From the NCBI GenBank assembly GCA_902777835.1, contig CACYVC010000023.1, positions 1 to 64,000 of the forward strand: a stretch of 64,000 nucleotides of DNA. Direction: 5' to 3'. Under the pieces are notes generated by a model, which searched no databases, was not told the DNA's origin, and saw only the letters and a list, made by a program, of their open reading frames with translations. This document shows positions 50,347 to 59,671 of this stretch, piece by piece; positions within the stretch are counted from its first letter, which is position 1; every line of letters begins with the position of its first letter. Position numbers and translations under genes: made by a program. Source of the DNA: an uncultured Bacteroidales bacterium. GTDB lineage: Bacteria; Bacteroidota; Bacteroidia; Bacteroidales; Muribaculaceae.

Positions 50347-51363
50347 TTATTTCTCCAGCTCTTTCTTTATGCGCTCGGTGAGCATGGGCACGATCTTGTG
50401 AAGATCGCCCACGATGCCCAGGTCAGCAACGCTAAAGATGGGAGCAAACTTGTCCTTGTTGACGGCGATGATGAAATCGCTCTCCTCCATACCGGCAAGG
50501 TGCTGGATTGCACCGCTGATACCGCATGCCATATAGAGACCTGGACGCACGGTCTTACCGGTCTGACCTACTTGGCACTCATGAGGCATCACGCCATTGT
50601 CAACCATAGCACGCGACGAAGAAACTTGTCCACCAAGCACGTCGGCAAGAGCCTGAAGCTTGTTGAAGCCTTCCTTGTCGTGCACGCCACGTCCACCCGA
50701 AACGAGAATCTTAGCCTCTGAAATGTCGGCTACACTCTTGTCGGCCTTGATGGTCTCAACAACCTTCACTTTAAATTTAGAGGTGTCAAACTTAGGCTCA
50801 AACACGGTGATAGTTCCCTTGCGGTTAGCGTCACGCTGCATCTTCTGCATCACACCTGGACGCACTGTTGACATCTGTGGACGGTTATCGGGACAAACGA
50901 TGGTTGCCATGAGGTTTCCACCAAATGCGGGACGAGTCATGCAGAACTCTTTCTCTTCGTCCTTAACGGGCTGAATCTCGAGCTTAGTGCAGTCGGCAGT
51001 AAGACCAGTCTTGAGGCGTGATGCCAAGCGTGGAGCCAAGTCACGGCCAATGGTGGTAGCGCCGTAAAGCACAATATGAGGCTTGCGGTCGAGAATAATC
51101 TGCGACACAGCCTGTGAATACTGCTCCGAGAGGAAATCCTTGAGTTCTGGAGTGTCAACAACGATTACCTCGTCGGCACCAAACTCAATGAGTTCCTGAG
51201 CCTTATCTTTGATGCCACATCCCAAGAACATGGCAACAACTTTCTCCTCAAGCACATCGGCGAGGTCGCGAGCCTTGCCCAAAAGTTCAAAAGCAACGGG
51301 CTGGATTACACCTTCGCGTTGTTCAGCAAAAACGAATACGTTCTTATAATCTTTCTTTTCCAT
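50347..51363 (-). CDS. etfA: Electron transfer flavoprotein alpha subunit
   Basis: The FAD-binding subunit of the electron-transferring flavoprotein, 338 residues. The C-terminal FAD domain shows LVSGGRGV, SSRAMVDNGVMPHECQVGQTGKTVRPGLYMACGISGAIQHLAGM segments typical of EtfA. Gene order bcd-etfB-etfA matches butyrate producers, where Bcd/Etf couples crotonyl-CoA reduction to ferredoxin reduction. Whether this Etf bifurcates cannot be read from the sequence alone. It is last in the cluster. Confidence 0.95.
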   Translation of the reverse strand: MEKKDYKNVFVFAEQREGVIQPVAFELLGKARDLADVLEEKVVAMFLGCGIKDKAQELIEFGADEVIVVDTPELKDFLSEQYSQAVSQIILDRKPHIVLYGATTIGRDLAPRLASRLKTGLTADCTKLEIQPVKDEEKEFCMTRPAFGGNLMATIVCPDNRPQMSTVRPGVMQKMQRDANRKGTITVFEPKFDTSKFKVKVVETIKADKSVADISEAKILVSGGRGVHDKEGFNKLQALADVLGGQVSSSRAMVDNGVMPHECQVGQTGKTVRPGLYMACGISGAIQHLAGMEESDFIIAVNKDKFAPIFSVADLGIVGDLHKIVPMLTERIKKELEK

Positions 51364-51374
51364 AGCTTTTACTT

Positions 51375-52157
51375 TTAGATGATGTGTTTCTCTTTCAGTT
51401 TATTAATGATAAGCTCTACAGCCTCTTCCTCGCTCACTTCGTGAACCTCTCCAGGCTCTTTCATGGGCTTGGGGAACGAGCGGAACACCTTTGTAGGTGA
51501 GCCTGCGAGACCCAACTTGCCTTCTTCAACGTCGATCTTGTCGGCGCCCCACACTTCCACTTCCTTGTCGTAGGCAGCAACGATGCCGCTCACGCTCATG
51601 TAGCGTGGCTCAAAAGCCGAAGCGAGCACTGTCAAGAGGCACTTGCCCTCAACTTCCAGCACTTGCACGCTGTCCTCGTTCTCTTTGTGAACGAGCAGAT
51701 TGCCATTGTCGAGGCGCTTAGCGTCGGCAACATAAGTAATCTGTGGCAAGTCAAGGTGCTCAGCGAGCTCGGGACCAACCTGAGCAGTATCGCCATCGAT
51801 AGCCTGGCGGCCAGCGATAATCAGGTCATAGTCGAGAGTGCGGCACAGGCCTGAGAGAGCATAGCTGGTAGCCAATGTGTCGGCACCAGCAAACTTGCGG
51901 TCACTCAGCAGGATGGCACGGTCGGCACCCATAGCGAAAGCTTCGCGCAGGATAACATCGGCCTGAGGAGGACCCATCGAGATTACAGTCACATGAGCAC
52001 CGCACTCGTCCTTGAGACGAAGAGCGAGTTCGAGACCGCCCTTGTCATCAGGGTTCATAATGCTTGGCACTCCATCACGAATCAAAGTGCCCTTTACGGG
52101 GTCAATCTTGATTTCAGTGGTATCGGGAACTTGTTTTACGCAAACTATAATATTCAT
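51375..52157 (-). CDS. etfB: Electron transfer flavoprotein beta subunit
   Basis: The partner of EtfA, 260 residues, beginning MNIIVCVKQVPDTTEIKID. DKGGLELALRLKD and AGRQAIDGDTAQVGPELAEHL match the nucleotide-binding part of EtfB. It lies between bcd (18 nt upstream) and etfA (11 nt downstream). Confidence 0.95.
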   Translation of the reverse strand: MNIIVCVKQVPDTTEIKIDPVKGTLIRDGVPSIMNPDDKGGLELALRLKDECGAHVTVISMGPPQADVILREAFAMGADRAILLSDRKFAGADTLATSYALSGLCRTLDYDLIIAGRQAIDGDTAQVGPELAEHLDLPQITYVADAKRLDNGNLLVHKENEDSVQVLEVEGKCLLTVLASAFEPRYMSVSGIVAAYDKEVEVWGADKIDVEEGKLGLAGSPTKVFRSFPKPMKEPGEVHEVSEEEAVELIINKLKEKHII

Positions 52158-52175
52158 ATCTTATGTCCTCCTTGA

Positions 52176-53315
52176 TTATTTAAATAAATGACCAGCAATC
52201 ACCATGCGCTGAACCTCTGATGTACCTTCATAAATCTCGGTAATCTTGGCGTCGCGCATCATGCGCTCTACAGGATACTCACGAGTGTAGCCATAGCCGC
52301 CATGGAACTGAACGGCCTTGGTTGTCACCTCCATAGCAGTCTCGGCAGCAAAGAGCTTGGCCATAGCGGCATCGGCACTGTAAGGAATGCCGTTGTCCTT
52401 CTTCCAAGCAGCGCTGCGCACGAGCAAGCGGGCTGCCTCAACCTTAGTCTTGAGGTCGGCCATTTGGAACTGGGTGTTCTGGAACTTGGCGATAGCACGA
52501 CCAAATTGCTTGCGCTCTTTGGTATATTTAACAGTCTCGTCCATAGCACCTTGCGCAATACCAAGTGCTTGCGAAGCAATACCAATGCGACCACCATCAA
52601 GAGTCTTCATTGCAATGCTGAAGCCCTTGCCGAGTTGACCGAGCAGGTTCTCTTTAGGCACTTCACAATTCTCGAAAATGAGCTCACAGGTAGCACTACC
52701 GCGAATACCCATCTTCAACTCTTTCTTGCCGATAGAGAAACCAGGCATACCCTTCTCAACGATGAACGCCGAGATGCCCTTTGTACCTTTTGACTTGTCG
52801 GTCATCGCCATTACGATGAACACGTTAGCGTAAGAAGCATTGGTGATGAAAATCTTCGAGCCATTGAGAATCCACTTATCGCCAGCATCAACGGCTGTAG
52901 TCTGCTGCATAGCAGCATCGGTACCTGCATTAGGCTCAGTGAGACCGAAGGCACCAATCCATTCACCCGATGCAAGTTTAGGCAAATATTTCATCTTCTG
53001 CTCCTCGGTGCCATGCTCCATGATTGGAGCCATGCACAATGAGGTGTGGGCCGAAAGCACAACGCCTGTAGTGGCGCAAACTCTAGAAAGCTCCTCAACA
53101 GCCATGATGTACATTTGCACAGTGCCACCAGCACCGCCATATTCTTTGGGCACGGGAATTCCCATGATGCCCAGCTTACCCATCTTCTCTACTGTCTCGA
53201 GAGGGAAGCGCTCCTGCTCATCAACCTCAGCTGCCAGAGGCTTTACCTCTTTCTCGGCAAACTCCCGAATCATCTGCAGGAAAAGTTGTTCTGTCTTTGA
53301 ATAGCTAAAATCCAT
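52176..53315 (-). CDS. bcd: Butyryl-CoA dehydrogenase-like acyl-CoA dehydrogenase
   Basis: A short-chain acyl-CoA dehydrogenase of 379 residues that reduces crotonyl-CoA to butyryl-CoA with Etf. The catalytic Glu is in EIYEGTSEVQRMVIAGHLF near the C-terminus; FGLTEPNAGTDA and FHGGYGYTREYPVER are the expected FAD and substrate segments. Position next to etfBA and hbd supports a fermentative role. Confidence 0.94.
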   Translation of the reverse strand: MDFSYSKTEQLFLQMIREFAEKEVKPLAAEVDEQERFPLETVEKMGKLGIMGIPVPKEYGGAGGTVQMYIMAVEELSRVCATTGVVLSAHTSLCMAPIMEHGTEEQKMKYLPKLASGEWIGAFGLTEPNAGTDAAMQQTTAVDAGDKWILNGSKIFITNASYANVFIVMAMTDKSKGTKGISAFIVEKGMPGFSIGKKELKMGIRGSATCELIFENCEVPKENLLGQLGKGFSIAMKTLDGGRIGIASQALGIAQGAMDETVKYTKERKQFGRAIAKFQNTQFQMADLKTKVEAARLLVRSAAWKKDNGIPYSADAAMAKLFAAETAMEVTTKAVQFHGGYGYTREYPVERMMRDAKITEIYEGTSEVQRMVIAGHLFK

Positions 53316-53325
53316 ATATGTTTTT

Positions 53326-53370
53326 AGTTTTAGTTTTTAGTTATCAGTTCTAAGTTTTTAGTTATTAGTT
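53326..53370 (-). repeat. 7-bp-period repeat upstream of bcd
   Basis: AGTT at 53326, 53332, 53339, 53346, 53353, 53360 and 53367; all but the first gap are exactly 7 bp. Read on the minus strand this is the AACTnnn unit, ending just before the bcd start. Confidence 0.75.
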
Positions 53371-53383
53371 TTCTAATCACTAA

Positions 53384-54220
53384 TCAATATTTATAGAAAC
53401 CTTCACCAGTCTTGCGACCGAGCAAGCCAGCGCGAACCATCTTTCTCAGCAATGGGTGAGGACGATATTTGGGATCGCCAAACTCGTTGTAAAGAACCTC
53501 CATGATAGCGAGGTTTACATCGTTACCGATGAGGTCGGCAAGAGCCAAGGGACCCATTGGATGGTTAGCGCCAAGCATCATGCACTTATCGATGTCCTCA
53601 GCACTGGCAATGCCATCGGCTAGGATACCTACTGCCTCGTTGATCATTGGGATGAGGATGCGGTTAACCACAAAGCCGGGAGCCTCGTTCACTGGCACTG
53701 GAGTTTTGCCAATCTCTGTAGCGAGGTCGATGATGCACTTTGCAGTCTCATCGCTGGTAAGCTGACCACGGATAACCTCAACGAGCGCCATGCGGTCGGC
53801 AGGGTTGAAGAAGTGGCAGCCAATGAACTGTGCGGGACGGCTGGTGCATGCTGCAATCTCAGTGATCGACAGCGACGATGAGTTGGTAGCGAAAATTGTT
53901 TCGGGCTTGCAGATCTTGTCAAGCTCCATAAACACGTCTTTCTTCAACTGCATGTTCTCAACGGCAGCCTCAATTACGAGGTCGGCGTCGGCAAATGTAG
54001 CATAATCAGTAGTTGTAGTGATGTTTGCAAGGATTGCATCTACCTTGTCTTGAGTCATTTTACCTTTCTCCACGAGTTTGTTGTAACCCTTAGAGATTGA
54101 AGCTATAGCCTTCTCAAGGCTAGCATCGGTGCGGCTCTTCATGACAACAGGCATCTTAGCGGCAAACGCCTTGACGATACCTTTAGCCATTGTTCCGGTT
54201 CCAATTACACAAATTTTCAT
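53384..54220 (-). CDS. hbd: 3-hydroxybutyryl-CoA dehydrogenase
   Basis: An NAD(P)-dependent enzyme of 278 residues that reduces acetoacetyl-CoA to 3-hydroxybutyryl-CoA. It has the Rossmann motif [11 protein letters not shown] at the N-terminus, the catalytic His segment [13 protein letters not shown] and the C-terminal [17 protein letters not shown]. It lies 68 nt upstream of bcd on the minus strand. Confidence 0.94.
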   Translation of the reverse strand: MKICVIGTGTMAKGIVKAFAAKMPVVMKSRTDASLEKAIASISKGYNKLVEKGKMTQDKVDAILANITTTTDYATFADADLVIEAAVENMQLKKDVFMELDKICKPETIFATNSSSLSITEIAACTSRPAQFIGCHFFNPADRMALVEVIRGQLTSDETAKCIIDLATEIGKTPVPVNEAPGFVVNRILIPMINEAVGILADGIASAEDIDKCMMLGANHPMGPLALADLIGNDVNLAIMEVLYNEFGDPKYRPHPLLRKMVRAGLLGRKTGEGFYKY

Positions 54221-54249
54221 AGTGTTTTGTTATTTAATGATTATTGAAC

Positions 54250-55029
54250 TTATTTTCCTGTAAATTTGGCTGGACGTTTATTCAAGAACGCGTCCATGCC
54301 CTCTTTTTGGTCGGCAGTGGCGAAGCACTTGCCAAAGAGTTTGCTCTCAAGCTCGAGAGCTTCGGGAGCATTGAGATCGTAATTCTCGTTGATGCTCAAC
54401 TTGGCGAGGCAGATAGCCACAGGAGCGCAGGCAAGCATCTTCTTTGCCATCTCAACGGCTGCGGGCATCAGTTCCTCAGGCTCATGGATTGAGTTAACCA
54501 AGCCTATGCGCAGCGCCTCATCAGCACGTATCACCTTGCCTGTATATATCATCTCCTTGGCATAGCCCTGGCCAATAAGCTTGGGAAGACGATAGGTGCC
54601 CGAGAAACCTGGGATAATACCCAAGCCAACTTCGGGTTGACCAAACTTCGCCTTTACCGAAGCGATGCGAATGTCGCATGCCATAGCGAGCTCGCAGCCA
54701 CCACCCAGTGCAAAGCCATTGACAGCGGCAATCACGGGAATTGGCAACACCTCAATCTTGCGGAACACTGCAGCTCCAAGTTTGCCAAACTCGTATCCCT
54801 CTTGTTCATCGAGATGCGCCATCTCGCTGATATCGGCACCAGCAACAAACGATTTCTCGCCATCGCCAGTGATAATAAGCACGCGAGTGGCAGGGTCAAT
54901 ACTGTCAACAAAGCAGTCAAGCTCTTTCAAGATGTTAGAGTTGAGTGCGTTAAGCGACTTAGGTGCCGAGATTTTAAGGATGGTGATACCACCATCAATA
55001 TTCTCAATCTTCAGGAAATTGTAATCCAT
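54250..55029 (-). CDS. crt: Enoyl-CoA hydratase (crotonase)
   Basis: A crotonase-family enzyme of 259 residues. The oxyanion-hole segment GGGCELAMACDIRIAS and FGQPEVGLGIIPGFSGT carry the two catalytic glutamates. In this context it interconverts crotonyl-CoA and 3-hydroxybutyryl-CoA in the route to butyrate. It lies 29 nt before hbd. Confidence 0.93.
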   Translation of the reverse strand: MDYNFLKIENIDGGITILKISAPKSLNALNSNILKELDCFVDSIDPATRVLIITGDGEKSFVAGADISEMAHLDEQEGYEFGKLGAAVFRKIEVLPIPVIAAVNGFALGGGCELAMACDIRIASVKAKFGQPEVGLGIIPGFSGTYRLPKLIGQGYAKEMIYTGKVIRADEALRIGLVNSIHEPEELMPAAVEMAKKMLACAPVAICLAKLSINENYDLNAPEALELESKLFGKCFATADQKEGMDAFLNKRPAKFTGK

Positions 55030-55036
55030 AATAATG

Positions 55037-55071
55037 TTAGGTGTTAAGTGTCAATTGCTAAGAGTTAAGTA
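55037..55071 (-). repeat. 7-bp-period repeat upstream of crt
   Basis: Five units such as TTAGGTG and TTAAGTG at 55037, 55044, 55051, 55058 and 55065, exact 7-bp period, just before the crt start. Confidence 0.7.
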
Positions 55072-55102
55072 TTTACGAATCTCAATTTTTCGAAGAAAAA
55101 TA

Positions 55103-55134
55103 AACTTAAAACTTAGCACTTACAACTTAAAACT
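55103..55134 (-). repeat. Second 7-bp-period repeat between atoA and crt
   Basis: AACT at 55103, 55110, 55124 and 55131, with CACT at 55117; exact 7-bp period. With the run at 55037 this fills most of the spacer. Confidence 0.72.
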
Positions 55135-55137
55135 GAA

Positions 55138-55797
55138 TTAAACATCCATTGGTTTGAGATTTGGGTCGATAATGAGAGTGGCACCAGTAGCCTCTTGCAC
55201 TTGCTCTACGGTGAACTCAGGATGCAGCTCACGCAGCACGATGCCCTCGGGAGTGATGTCCATAACACCCATCTCGGTGATAATCATGTTGACCTGACCA
55301 GCAGCGGTAAGTGGCAGAGTGCACTCTTTCAAGATCTTGTGGTTGCCCTTCTGAGTATGCTCCATAGTGAGGATTACACGCTTGGCACCTACAACGAGGT
55401 CCATAGCGCCACCCATACCGGGAGCCATCTTGCCGGGGATAATCCAGTTAGCAAGGTTACCCTTCTCGTCAACCTGCAGCGCACCGAGGAACGACACGTT
55501 CACGTGTCCACCACGGATGATGGCAAACGAAGTTGCTGAGTCAAAAGTGCAAGCACCGGGTTCCAATGTGATGAAACCTCCACCTGCGTTAATCAAGTTC
55601 TTGTCTTCCTCGCCTTCGGCAGGTGTTGGGCCCATGCCCATAGCGCCGTTCTCAGTCTGCAGAGTAACCTCTACACCCTCAGGCAAGTAGTTAGGAATTA
55701 ATGTTGGGATACCAATACCCAAATTCACTACGTCACCGTCGTGCAACTCTTTAGCTGCACGCTTAGCGATGACCTCTCTCATTTGATACTTATCCAT
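55138..55797 (-). CDS. atoA: CoA transferase subunit B
   Basis: The beta subunit of a class I 3-oxoacid (butyryl-CoA:acetoacetate or acetate) CoA-transferase, 219 residues. The catalytic Glu lies in the QTENGAMGMGP segment; NLGIGIPTLIPNYL and GGHVNVSFLGALQVD are family marks. The alpha subunit (AtoD) is not in this window and is expected upstream of kce. Substrate preference is not visible. Confidence 0.9.
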   Translation of the reverse strand: MDKYQMREVIAKRAAKELHDGDVVNLGIGIPTLIPNYLPEGVEVTLQTENGAMGMGPTPAEGEEDKNLINAGGGFITLEPGACTFDSATSFAIIRGGHVNVSFLGALQVDEKGNLANWIIPGKMAPGMGGAMDLVVGAKRVILTMEHTQKGNHKILKECTLPLTAAGQVNMIITEMGVMDITPEGIVLRELHPEFTVEQVQEATGATLIIDPNLKPMDV

Positions 55798-55939
55798 AGT
55801 TAATTACGGTTTATGATATTAATATTATTTTGTTTAAATATTCTCTTAGCGAACAAGCTGACAAGAAGAAGAGCAAAAAGTCAATTGTCATTGCTTCTGA
55901 TTTCTGAAATCAGACTTCTCAACTCTCCCCTCTCAACCA

Positions 55940-56728
55940 TTATTTCATCCCGCGTTTCACCATTTCTTGAACGATGAACGATGCCACATCGTCGGCATAG
56001 GTGTTCATGCCAAAGCCTGCGTCAAAGCCAAGTTCCTTGGCAAGCTCGTGGGTAACACGTGCGCCGCCGCAGCAGCAAATCATCTTGTCACGCAAGCCTT
56101 CGGCCTCCATCAGCTCGATGAAATTAGTCATGTTCTGGATGTGCACGTCTTTCTGTGTCACGGTCTGCGACACGAGCAATGCATCGGCATGAAGCTCGAT
56201 GCCACGGGCAATGAATTCCTCGTTAGGCACTTGCGAGCCCAAGTTATAGGCTTCGATCATCTCGTAACGCTCCAGTCCGTAGTGTCCGGCATAACCTTTC
56301 ATGTTCATGATTGCGTCGATGCCCACAGTGTGAGCATCAGTGCCAGTCGAGGCTCCCACTACCACAATCTTGCGACCGATGTTCTCCTTGATGTACTCAT
56401 CGGTCTCATACATGTCCATTGTGTTTGACTCAACTTTAGGGACATAGATATTGGTGTAATCCACCGTGTGGGTGCAACTACCATAGCAGTTGAAGAAGGT
56501 GAAGCCAGGTGTAAGCTCCTGATAGAACACCACGCTGGGGTTCTCAAGACCCATTTTACGTAGCATCTGCTTGGCGGCCTCTACAGCCTCGGCACCACAT
56601 GGCACTGGTAGGGTGAAACTAAGCTGCACCTTGCCATCGTTCATGGTGTCGCCATAGGGTTTAATCTTCGATAAGTCTAAGGTTTTGTCAAAATCCTTAG
56701 CTTCCATTGAATATAGTCCTTCGCTCAT
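55940..56728 (-). CDS. kamE: Lysine 5,6-aminomutase beta subunit
   Basis: The cobalamin-binding subunit of the lysine 5,6-aminomutase, 262 residues. The B12-binding motif DAHTVG (DxHxxG) and the terminal CCCGGARVTHELAKELGFDAGFG are characteristic. The enzyme moves the terminal amino group of 3,6-diaminohexanoate, using adenosylcobalamin and PLP; a candidate PLP Lys is in IYVPKVES, but this is inferred. It follows kamD by 21 nt. Confidence 0.93.
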   Translation of the reverse strand: MSEGLYSMEAKDFDKTLDLSKIKPYGDTMNDGKVQLSFTLPVPCGAEAVEAAKQMLRKMGLENPSVVFYQELTPGFTFFNCYGSCTHTVDYTNIYVPKVESNTMDMYETDEYIKENIGRKIVVVGASTGTDAHTVGIDAIMNMKGYAGHYGLERYEMIEAYNLGSQVPNEEFIARGIELHADALLVSQTVTQKDVHIQNMTNFIELMEAEGLRDKMICCCGGARVTHELAKELGFDAGFGMNTYADDVASFIVQEMVKRGMK

Positions 56729-56749
56729 ATCTATTTCTGACTTCTTAAT

Positions 56750-58306
56750 TTAACGTTTGCCTTTCATTAACTCAATAAACGGATTCAGGTAGTTGGCGCC
56801 CTTCATGGTCACGCCCGACAAACCTTTACCTCCGTTCTTTGGACGCTTAACGTCGCCAAAGATACCTTTCTCAAGTGCTGTGAAGAGTCCTTCTTTAGTA
56901 ATGTCCTCAAGCAACTTGATAGTGTTGCCGAGCACTTCTTTCACACGGTTGCGGCAGATGCCATCCTCTTTAAACTCCATCTCGTCGCCAATGCTCTTCA
57001 TATTATTGAAGATGTACTTAGCGTTCTCTATCGAGAGGTAGCGGTCACTCATGAATGGTGTGTGGATGGCCTCGGTGGGCATACCAAGCAACTGAATTCC
57101 CTGATGAGTCCAGATGCCAATCATGTTGAACAAAGCATCCTGGATGTGACCACGGAATATGTTACCAGTCATGAACTTTGTGGGTGGCATATATTTGAGC
57201 GTTGCCTTAGGGAAGATTTCGCGGGTCATCTGTGCCTGAGCAAGCTCCAGCAGGAATCCGTTCTCAAGCATGGGGTCCATCTCAAAGGCGTGACCCAGGC
57301 CCATCTGCTCCTCGGGCAGACCAGCCATCAATGCCAACTGCTCGTTGATGAGGTCGCTGGCAAGCACGGTGTGGGCTGCCTCAACTGCATCGGCAGTAGT
57401 GAGATAGTTGTCCTCGCCAGTATTGATGATAACGCCTGCAAAGCCGTTGATAATACGGCTCATATACTGGTCAATGAGCGTGCGCTGCATGTTGATGTCG
57501 CGGAACAAGATACCATAAAGCGCATCGTTGAGCATCACATCCAGACCCTCGAAGGCGCCCATGATGGCAATCTCGGGCATACATAAACCAGAACAGTAGT
57601 TACACAGGCGAATGTAGCGGCCTTGCTCCTCTCCTACTTCGTCGAGCGCCTTGCGCATGATGCGGAAATTCTCCTGGGTAGCGAAGGTGCCGCCAAAACC
57701 CTCGGTGGTAGCGCCGTATGGCACATAGTCGAGAAGACTCTGACCTGTGGTGCGAATCACAGCAATCACGTCGGCACCCTGACGGGCACCAGCCTGTGCT
57801 TGCACCACATCCTCATAGATGTTACCAGTGGCAACGATGATGTAGAGATAGGGCTTGGGGCCCTCGCCTATTGTCTCGAGGTAATGCTCGCGGCGAGAAC
57901 GGCGGGCACGAATGCGTGACATGCTCTCGTCTATTACTGGCTGAAGCACGTCGGCAATGGCTTTGGGATCGGTAGTTACCACTTTGGTGATATCCAACTC
58001 GTCTTTAGCCACTTTCTCGGCAATCTGCTGCGGATTCAAGCCAGTCTGTATCATTGCGTTGGCAATAAAGAACAAAGCACCCTCGTTGAGCACGCCTTTG
58101 TCCTTTAGAGCCTCAACTACCACATTTGGCAGTGGCACATCGTTGTCGTCAACACCATCAATGCCCATCAAGCGGCATAGGGTGCGTTCCACAGCGACAG
58201 TGGTGTACTGCTCTACAAAGGTCTGCACATCTTGTGCAATGCCTTTGGCCAAACCTCTGGCATATTCCACCTTTTCGAAATCTAATCCTAATTTACTTTT
58301 CTGCAT
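56750..58306 (-). CDS. kamD: Lysine 5,6-aminomutase alpha subunit
   Basis: The catalytic alpha subunit, 518 residues, an adenosylcobalamin-dependent PLP-barrel protein. Family-like segments include GPKPYLYIIVATGNIYEDVVQAQ, ADVIAVIRTTGQSLLDYVPYG and GLGHAFEMDP. It starts 21 nt after kamC and pairs with kamE. Confidence 0.93.
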   Translation of the reverse strand: MQKSKLGLDFEKVEYARGLAKGIAQDVQTFVEQYTTVAVERTLCRLMGIDGVDDNDVPLPNVVVEALKDKGVLNEGALFFIANAMIQTGLNPQQIAEKVAKDELDITKVVTTDPKAIADVLQPVIDESMSRIRARRSRREHYLETIGEGPKPYLYIIVATGNIYEDVVQAQAGARQGADVIAVIRTTGQSLLDYVPYGATTEGFGGTFATQENFRIMRKALDEVGEEQGRYIRLCNYCSGLCMPEIAIMGAFEGLDVMLNDALYGILFRDINMQRTLIDQYMSRIINGFAGVIINTGEDNYLTTADAVEAAHTVLASDLINEQLALMAGLPEEQMGLGHAFEMDPMLENGFLLELAQAQMTREIFPKATLKYMPPTKFMTGNIFRGHIQDALFNMIGIWTHQGIQLLGMPTEAIHTPFMSDRYLSIENAKYIFNNMKSIGDEMEFKEDGICRNRVKEVLGNTIKLLEDITKEGLFTALEKGIFGDVKRPKNGGKGLSGVTMKGANYLNPFIELMKGKR

Positions 58307-58327
58307 ATTACATTATTTATATAGTAG

Positions 58328-59671
58328 TTATTCTGATTTTTCCAATTCTTGTCTTGCCAAGTCAATCCACTCGGGGTCGATGCCGAGGCTCTGAGCGATG
58401 TTGAGTGCCTCATGAGGCACCTCGCCATCTTCTACCTCAACAAGTGAGTAGTTCATCAAGCCATTGTCAAAGCCTTTAACTCGCAGGCAATGAGCAGTGC
58501 CTGGTTCTATATCGTAGTGCGTTGTCATGACGAGACTCATCTGCTTGGTGGCAAGCACCTTAAGCAATGCCTGCACAAGTGCCGTGCCCTCGGTGGGGTT
58601 GGTAGTGCGGGCTGGCTCGTCGATCAACGCCAATAGTTTTCTATTTTCGCGTGATGCCTTGATAACGGCATCGATGTTCTTCATCTCGGCGGCAAATGAT
58701 GACAGTCCTTTCTCTATCGACTGCTCGTCGCCAATGCAGAACATTATATCATCTTTTATCGCAATGCAAGCTTCGCTTGCGGGAATACCAAAGCCAAACT
58801 GGAACAGGTACTGGCATAACGTGAGGGTCTTAAGAACCACAGTCTTGCCACCCATATTGGCTCCAGTGATAAGTGTTGGTCGATAAGCAAAGCCAATGTT
58901 CACTGGCTGGAACTGCTTGCCGGCACGACCTAGAGCATCTTTCACTTGTGGATGGAACATTGCAGAGTAACAGCTTGAGCCATCGATGGAGATTGCAGGG
59001 AAACATAGTCCCTGCTCTACTACCTGACGCGCTTTGGCTACGCCAATATCAACTTTTGCAAGTGCCACAAGAGCACGCTCTATGTCATCAACATGAGAAT
59101 GTAGCTGGCGTGTGAGGTCTTGTCTCACGCCCTCCTCAATATCGGCAGCCTCTACAAGCAAATCTTCTTGCTTCTCGGGATTCTTGCGCATCTGCACTCG
59201 CAAGTCCTTGAGTTGCTCGCAGTAGCTGTCATAAATATAAAATGTGGCAATCTTCATCCCATCGGGGTCGAGGATGGTAATCACCTCATTGAGCGATGGA
59301 ATATCGACTACCTCATCAAGATTGTGCTCTTTGAGCAACTTCACCACCTCGGTAGAGAGGATGGCAAGATGCTTCACTTCAAAGAGCTCTATGTCGTCGA
59401 GTGTTGACGACTGACGTAAGTTCTTAATTGTAGTGCGTATATCCTTCACTCCCTGTAGTCTAAAAAGTAACGTGTTGAGGAATGAAGGCTCGATAGAACG
59501 CACAAAATCAACAAAATGTTGCAACACGCCATAGCAAGCAGCTATTTCTTCCGCGTTGGTCATCATCTCGGTGTCAAGCAGCCAGCGGCGAGCAAAACCC
59601 GACTGTAGGTCAAGCCCATCGAGCATGAACCTCAATCCGCAAGGTGATTCTATGACGTTCTTAAGTTGCAT
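58328..59671 (-). CDS. kamC: MutS-like ATPase, likely aminomutase reactivase KamC
   Basis: A 447-residue MutS-family ATPase that in lysine fermentation clusters is associated with lysine 5,6-aminomutase reactivation. It has the Walker A LITGANMGGKTVVLKTLT (about residues 252-269), and ALIDEPARTTNPTEGTALVQAL with MTTHYDIEPG. DNA mismatch-recognition domains are lacking, so it is not a repair MutS. It overlaps kamB by one nt (TAATG), and precedes kamD. The reactivase role is taken from family knowledge, not from this sequence. Confidence 0.85.
   Translation of the reverse strand: MQLKNVIESPCGLRFMLDGLDLQSGFARRWLLDTEMMTNAEEIAACYGVLQHFVDFVRSIEPSFLNTLLFRLQGVKDIRTTIKNLRQSSTLDDIELFEVKHLAILSTEVVKLLKEHNLDEVVDIPSLNEVITILDPDGMKIATFYIYDSYCEQLKDLRVQMRKNPEKQEDLLVEAADIEEGVRQDLTRQLHSHVDDIERALVALAKVDIGVAKARQVVEQGLCFPAISIDGSSCYSAMFHPQVKDALGRAGKQFQPVNIGFAYRPTLITGANMGGKTVVLKTLTLCQYLFQFGFGIPASEACIAIKDDIMFCIGDEQSIEKGLSSFAAEMKNIDAVIKASRENRKLLALIDEPARTTNPTEGTALVQALLKVLATKQMSLVMTTHYDIEPGTAHCLRVKGFDNGLMNYSLVEVEDGEVPHEALNIAQSLGIDPEWIDLARQELEKSE

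Noticed and set aside
58328-59671. KamC considered as a DNA mismatch repair MutS
   Set aside because: It lacks the mismatch-recognition domains and sits in a lysine fermentation operon next to KamB, the known context of the reactivase.
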